Positions 59,508 to 64,000 of a stretch of 64,000 nt of DNA are shown here, in pieces. The stretch is from the NCBI GenBank assembly GCA_028875225.1, contig JAPPFB010000026.1, positions 2,963 through 66,962 of the forward strand, written 5' to 3'. The DNA comes from Chloroflexota bacterium (lineage in GTDB: Bacteria > Chloroflexota > Dehalococcoidia > Bin125). The notes beneath the pieces are model-generated. The model had not been told where the DNA came from and did no database searches. It saw only the letters and a program-made list of their open reading frames with translations. The position numbers were made by a program, and so were the translations under genes. The number at the start of each line of letters is the position of its first letter. Position 1 is the stretch's first letter.

Positions 59508-59780
59508 GCGGGCTGCTGAGCTGCGGATAGCAGGCCTCGGCTCTGACGTTGATCGACGGCTGGACGCTGGCTTTGCCACGCCCGCGTCTGAGTCCGGTAG
59601 AGGAGAAGGTGGGCTGCGGCGTCAGAGGCCGGTCTCGGGCGGCTCGGCTACGCAGCGGCCGCCTCGAGGTCGGTCAGGCGGGTGAGGTTGTAGGCGGCGG
59701 TGAGTTCGAGCCACAGCTTGGTGCTCGCCGGCCGAGGTAGTGCAGCTTGCCGCCGGCACCCACCGTCGCCGGGACCCTCA
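59508..59780 (-). mobile_element. IS5-type element end and transposase relic, second copy
   Basis: GGGCTGCTGAGCTGCGGATAG and the following 180 bp align with 20700-20890. On the minus strand a frame gives KLHYLGR and then KLWLELTAAYNLTRLTDLEA, the same C-terminus as at 20855. The rest of the element is missing and the frame is broken. From here to 60405 no gene is supported. Confidence 0.7.
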
Positions 59781-60405
59781 CGTCGCGCTCGACCATCGCC
59801 AGGTCGGCGTGCAGGTCGGCGCGGTGAACCCTATAGGCCGGCTGCGAGTGGAGCGACGACGGCTCGAACTGGCGCAGCGCCTGATCGGCGCCTCTCGGCT
59901 GACCCCGCTCCGGCAGATGTGGTCTGGCCTGAGCGATGGCGCGGTCGCGAGCAGGACAGACGACACTAGGCCTTCGAATGTCGGAGCGGCTTGGCGCTGG
60001 GATTGCCGGATGGTTGAACGATGCTAGAGCGAAAGCCTGGTTGCGTGAACTTTGGGGTCGGCGATACCCAGCGGCACGAAGGAGGTAATCGTCTGGGGGA
60101 TATTCGTGGCGTCGTTGATTCAATCGTCTATCAGAGGGAGGACGACCGCACTGTGGCTGAAGTTGCCGACCCCCGACAGGGCAATCGAACGATGCGAGAG
60201 GGGATGATCACGGGAAGCGAGAATCACACAAGGCATGAACACGGCCGGTGAGGGGTGCACCGATCGACCAGTAATCTTCGTAGACGGACGAGTCAGCGGC
60301 TCAGGAACGTCCTGTCCCGGTCGCGGATAGGCTGGCGGGGAGTCTTGAGCCGATAGCAGCACCAGCATGGGCTTTCGCTTACTGGCGAGTCAGCAGGGAC
60401 TCTTG

Positions 60406-60666
60406 ATGACGCTCAGCCATAAGCTGATGCTCGGCCTGGCAGTCCTCGTTGGCGCGTCCTCCGTGATGACCGCCATCGGGGGTTCGATCGAGGCCGCAAC
60501 GGTCTCGTCTGATAGACCTCGAACTGGGAGAGGCAGGTCGGCGGGATGCCAGAGGTCGCAGTCGCAGCAGCAGACGCTTGTGAGTCGTCAACGATCTTTC
60601 ACGGCCGATGGCGTGGACGGCCGCAGGGACCGATGCGCTGAGTCTGTCTGGCGGTTGGTCACCTGA
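60406..60666 (+). CDS. ORF with signal peptide, probably degraded
   Basis: ATG 60406 begins a clear export signal (LSHKLMLGLAVLVGASSVMTA with an Ala-rich cleavage zone), but the following sequence is Arg/Gln-rich and atypical. In another frame, a Cys-containing end (CQTVVECTLTHWGWYCVVYI then VCP and a stop at about 60750) looks like the tail of a small secreted protein. A frameshift between them is likely, so this may be a pseudogene. Confidence 0.3.
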   Translation: MTLSHKLMLGLAVLVGASSVMTAIGGSIEAATVSSDRPRTGRGRSAGCQRSQSQQQTLVSRQRSFTADGVDGRRDRCAESVWRLVT

Positions 60667-60807
60667 GAGCGGCGGGTCCCTGCCAGACGGTGGTCGAGTG
60701 CACCCTCACGCACTGGGGCTGGTACTGTGTCGTCTACATCGTCTGTCCCTAGGCATTGAGTCATGTCTGTGTCGGCTGCACGTTGAGCCGTGGTCAGAAG
60801 AATCGAT

Positions 60808-62916
60808 ATGCGCGGGAATCTACGCTCGCCCCTTGATGCTCGATTCACCCGGCGGTGCCTGCTGCGGTCAGCGCATGCGGCCGGCGTGGGGGTGGCGGGC
60901 ATCGCGTTGGTCGGCTGCGGCGAGGATGAAGAGGCCGGTTCTCCTCCGACGCCCAGCGTACAATCCGCGAGTCAACAACCCAGCGACGCCCGACAGGACG
61001 AGGCGAGTCAGGGTCAGGGCCGCCCGGTCTTGACACAAGAGGATCGCGGACAGACTCAGTCCGCGGAACCAACGGTCCCGCAACAGCTTGGGGCTCGTCA
61101 ATCGCAAGGTGACGCCTCCGCTCAGCAATCATCAGTGGGTCCTGCGCCGGAGGATCTCGTCAACCCGCTTGAGTGGCGGGAGCGGCACCACTGGCGCGAG
61201 CTGGCCGCGCTGCACGACCCTCCCCTCACTCCAACGGCGGGCGGCACGCTGACCATTGAGAGTGCGGCGGTGGACAGCTGGGATCCGTTTGCGGCCTGGG
61301 AGCCCGAGCTTGAGGCGGCCCAGTCGGGACACCTGCTGCCGCTGGTCTACAGTCGGCTGGTCGAACTCGACGTCTCCGACCGCTCCGATGCACATCGGAC
61401 GCTGGTCCAGGGCGATCTGGCCGCTGGCTGGGAGTGGCTGGATCCGACGACGCTCAGCTTCTCGCTGCGACCGGGTGTCTTCTGGCCGGATGAATCGCCG
61501 ACCGACGGTCGGCCGCTCGACGCCGTCGACGTGGCCTCCTCCTACGCAGTGTTGATGGAGCCGGGAACGAGGCAGGCACCGATCTACGAGGCGGTCGAGC
61601 GCATCGAGGCCTACATCGGCGAAGGCGACCGCGGTCTGATCTTCCGTTTGCGCGAGCCGAGCGCCCCGCTCCTGAATCAGATGACTTCGCCCTGGCACGT
61701 CGTCCTGCCGGCCGAGGTCGTGAGCGGCTCGCAGCGGGTCGACCTGTCGCAACGGTCCATTGGCACGGGGCCATTCGACTTGAACCGCTCCGACGGGCGC
61801 TCCAGCTGGGTCGTGAGGCGCAACCCGGCCTACCACCGCAGCGATGCCGGCGGTCTGGCGTTGCCCTACCTGGATGAAGTGCGGGGCGAAGACTACGCCG
61901 TCCGCGACCAGCTCGGCAATCCGCCGCCCGGCGGCGCCAGGTGGGCGGCCTGGGAGAGCGGGGCGGCGCAGGCGATTGTATTGGACGGCCCGGCCGACGC
62001 CCGACGCGCGCTGGATGCCCAGCCCGACGCCCAGCTGCAGGTCACCCCGCCGACGCCGTCCGGCGGTCCGCACTTCACGTTCCGATCACTGACCGACGGA
62101 CCGTTCTCCGACACCCGGGTGCGGCGGGCGCTCTCGATGGCGCTGCATCGCGGCAACCTGGCGGCGCTGGTCTATGACGGCTTCGCCGCCTCCGACGCGG
62201 CTCAGAACTGGACCTTCTTCCGCGACAGCGCAGAATCGTCCGGCGAACTGCGCCAGTGGCACTGGGAGGAGGACGAACTGGGGCAAGCCCAGCAGTACGA
62301 GCCGAATCAGGCGCTCGCGCTGCTCGCGGCGGCTGGCTACAGCGAGGAGAATCCGCTGACGCTCGGCGTCGATATGGCGCCGGCGCTGAATCCTGCCGGC
62401 AACCCCTACGATCCCGGCGCGCAGCGGATCGCCGATTTCGTCGCCCAGCAGTGGGAGCAATATCTCTTCGGCGCCGTGGAGGTGCGCCGGCTGGAGCGCA
62501 TCTGGGCCCAGTTCACCGACTCCCAAGGCGGTGTGTGGTTCATTCCCGAGCCCGATCCTGGAGCCGGTCTGGTCTTCCAGGATCCCGCAGATACCGAGAT
62601 CTACGACGCCGACGCCGACGATCTGGCCTACGCCAGCCTGCACTCGGCGGGCCGCTACAACCGGGCCGGGATCAACGACGCGGAGACTGACGAGTGGGCG
62701 GTTGCGCAGCGGAGGGCGCTCGATTCGCTCGAGCGGGCCGATCTGCTGGAGCAGATTCGGCGCAAGGAACAGGAGGAGGTCTGGCGCATCCTGCTGGTCA
62801 ACCCCTACGGTGTGCGCGTCCGCCGCACGGGCGTCTTCAACCTGCTCGACACCTACTACGCCAAGAGCTTGCAGCTCGCTCCCGATCAGTTGAAGCGCGT
62901 GTGGCTCGAGCCGTAA
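60808..62916 (+). CDS. Peptide-binding-type lipoprotein 2 (SBP family 5)
   Basis: ATG 60808 was preferred over GTG 60790; 702 residues. Signal with RFTRRCLLR before a hydrophobic stretch and lipobox ALVGC. After a Ser/Gln-rich linker the binding domain has GGTLTIESAAVDSWDPF, the typical LSFSLRPGVFWPD, GTGPFDLN, and DTRVRRALSMALHRGNLA. It is a distant paralogue of 41369-43390, with the same type of signal and linker. No ABC permease genes are near, so it may be a stand-alone receptor or work with a remote transporter. Confidence 0.87.
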   Translation: MRGNLRSPLDARFTRRCLLRSAHAAGVGVAGIALVGCGEDEEAGSPPTPSVQSASQQPSDARQDEASQGQGRPVLTQEDRGQTQSAEPTVPQQLGARQSQGDASAQQSSVGPAPEDLVNPLEWRERHHWRELAALHDPPLTPTAGGTLTIESAAVDSWDPFAAWEPELEAAQSGHLLPLVYSRLVELDVSDRSDAHRTLVQGDLAAGWEWLDPTTLSFSLRPGVFWPDESPTDGRPLDAVDVASSYAVLMEPGTRQAPIYEAVERIEAYIGEGDRGLIFRLREPSAPLLNQMTSPWHVVLPAEVVSGSQRVDLSQRSIGTGPFDLNRSDGRSSWVVRRNPAYHRSDAGGLALPYLDEVRGEDYAVRDQLGNPPPGGARWAAWESGAAQAIVLDGPADARRALDAQPDAQLQVTPPTPSGGPHFTFRSLTDGPFSDTRVRRALSMALHRGNLAALVYDGFAASDAAQNWTFFRDSAESSGELRQWHWEEDELGQAQQYEPNQALALLAAAGYSEENPLTLGVDMAPALNPAGNPYDPGAQRIADFVAQQWEQYLFGAVEVRRLERIWAQFTDSQGGVWFIPEPDPGAGLVFQDPADTEIYDADADDLAYASLHSAGRYNRAGINDAETDEWAVAQRRALDSLERADLLEQIRRKEQEEVWRILLVNPYGVRVRRTGVFNLLDTYYAKSLQLAPDQLKRVWLEP

Positions 62917-62924
62917 CCTCCCTG

Positions 62925-63842
62925 CTACCGGACATCTCTGCCCTGCTCCTGACTCAGGGCACCAGGTGGCTGAGGAGTGACAGTTGGAGCAATGAAGCCT
63001 CGCTGCGCCAGCGCGACAATCGCGACCGCAACAGTCACGGCGTCTTGGGCTTGGTCCAGACTGTTCGGCGACACTTGAGCGTGCCGGGCATGTGTCTTCC
63101 ACAGTGCGTCTAACAGTGCCGTCAGCGCACTGACTGTGCCTTCACCTCGAAATCGAGTGTCCCACTTCGTCGGCTTGCTGCGCAGAGCGGCGAGCACTTT
63201 GCCGAGTGTGGCCGCCGGATCGTCAGGTATGACAATAGGTATCAGCGCCCCTTCAATCGCTTTGACGGCCCCGTCGTAGGCGACCACGACGTTTGGGTCA
63301 CCGTGGCGCCAGGCAGCGTTCCAGGCGTCACGGAGGTGCTCACCGACGGGGTCGTTGTGGCTCGTCGCCCGCTGATACTCGAGGAGAAGCTCCTCGGGCA
63401 CTCGCCGCAGCAAAAGATGCGGCGGATCGGCGACCTGCCAAGCGCTTCCGCCCCGATACAGAACCTCTTCAAGTTCGATACACGCCTTCGCGAAGCCGGC
63501 GGTCGCACCCCTTGCGCTCCTTGCGCTGCGGTTCTCCGGATGCAGAATCCAGTCGACGATATCCAGCAAGAGATCGGGATCCGGCCTACAGAGACTCTCG
63601 ATTTCATTGCCGAAGGAAAACTCCGAACGTTGGATGTGGAGGTCAAGACACATCGCTGCAATGGTTTGGTCCTGTGTTTGAGGCTCCCACCAACTATTTT
63701 GCAAGACCGAACGGTGGCACCACTGGGCAAGGGGTCCGAACAAGTGCGGAGCCACGTTCTCAAGCAGTTCGATCGGTTCCGCCGCGTCCTCGTGGTGCCT
63801 AATCCGGAGTGGAACAAAGCGCGACTTGGAGGTGCTACGCAC
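62925..63842 (-). CDS. Hypothetical protein, possibly abortive-infection-like
   Basis: The best start is GTG 63842 (305 residues); the frame is open for only nine more codons, and a neighbouring frame upstream also looks coding, so a frameshift near 63860 is possible. The protein is helical. The C-terminal part (AVKAIEGALIPIVI, LTALLDALWKTHARH, AVTVAVAIVALAQRG) resembles HEPN-like C-terminal domains of abortive-infection proteins in rhythm only; the R-x4-6-H nuclease motif is not clear. It is convergent with the lipoprotein gene, 8 bp apart. Confidence 0.5.
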   Translation of the reverse strand: MRSTSKSRFVPLRIRHHEDAAEPIELLENVAPHLFGPLAQWCHRSVLQNSWWEPQTQDQTIAAMCLDLHIQRSEFSFGNEIESLCRPDPDLLLDIVDWILHPENRSARSARGATAGFAKACIELEEVLYRGGSAWQVADPPHLLLRRVPEELLLEYQRATSHNDPVGEHLRDAWNAAWRHGDPNVVVAYDGAVKAIEGALIPIVIPDDPAATLGKVLAALRSKPTKWDTRFRGEGTVSALTALLDALWKTHARHAQVSPNSLDQAQDAVTVAVAIVALAQRGFIAPTVTPQPPGALSQEQGRDVR

Positions 63843-64000
63843 TGCTGCCAGATCCTTCCACCATCTGCGCCAAGCCTATCGGCCAGTTGGGCCTCGCGGT
63901 AGGTACCATCGCTTCGCTCTCGGTGGCGTCGGAGACCGCAAACAGGCGGAGGCGGCATCTATCAGCGTGTCTGAGTGCGTGTGGGAGGAGAGGGCGAGTT

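Overview
The window is high-GC bacterial DNA, mostly accessory. Strong AGGAG-type ribosome sites, frequent GTG starts, twin-arginine-like lipoproteins and replication-relaxation proteins suggest a Chloroflexota-like host (inference, moderate to low confidence). No rRNA, tRNA or CRISPR array was found. The first ~130 bases are homopolymer-rich and look like a damaged contig end.

Layout. (1) 130-6745, minus strand: an operon-like block with a small zinc-cysteine membrane protein, a CHC2/TOPRIM primase, a Rad52-type annealing protein, a Cas4/RecB-like nuclease, SSB, a RadC-like JAMM protein and unknowns. Hairpins lie between many of its cistrons. (2) 7.4-10.9 kb: small Cys-containing ORFs, a coiled-coil/winged-helix protein, and five tiny membrane proteins on the minus strand. 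(3) 9.97-16.6 kb: an HTH/coiled-coil protein divergent from a replication-relaxation protein, two small membrane proteins and a TraG/VirD4-like coupling ATPase. Blocks 1-3 look like the core of a conjugative element. (4) 17.1-32 kb: a defence-like island with a crotonase pseudogene, a 1014-residue nuclease/helical-repeat protein, IS relics, a membrane-anchored protein, a Type ISP-like single-chain restriction-modification enzyme, an RHH/VapC pair with a second PIN relic, and a nuclease-like SEC-C protein. (5) 32.4-35.8 kb: two convergent large serine recombinases sharing a perfect 272-bp inverted repeat. (6) 36-43.4 kb: a peptidase-like and a beta-propeller-like extracytoplasmic pair, a second replication-relaxation/HTH cassette with a relic of a third, and a lipoprotein of the peptide-binding class. 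(7) 43.6-53.2 kb: a VWA lipoprotein, a repeat-containing membrane protein, an ISNCY-type element and an IS21 element. (8) 51.5-64 kb: two copies of a module made of a secreted Cys-rich protein plus tiny membrane protein(s), a paralogue of the coiled-coil/winged-helix protein, a large SF1 helicase with nuclease-like insert and zinc ribbons, a TIR protein, another peptide-binding lipoprotein and an unknown protein.

How it fits together. The left block could replicate, anneal and transfer an element; the serine recombinases could integrate it. The cargo is dominated by probable defence genes and by a repeated module that looks like secreted effector plus small membrane partner. Three lineages of tiny membrane proteins occur: A (8762?, 9123, 9609, 51556), B (9387, 58208) and C (8594, 57878). 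A and B/C sit downstream of a secreted protein at 51.5-52.7 kb and 57.9-59.4 kb, while at 8.6-9.9 kb they form an array with no secreted partner. I regard this as the best candidate for an undescribed system; effector/immunity function is a hypothesis.
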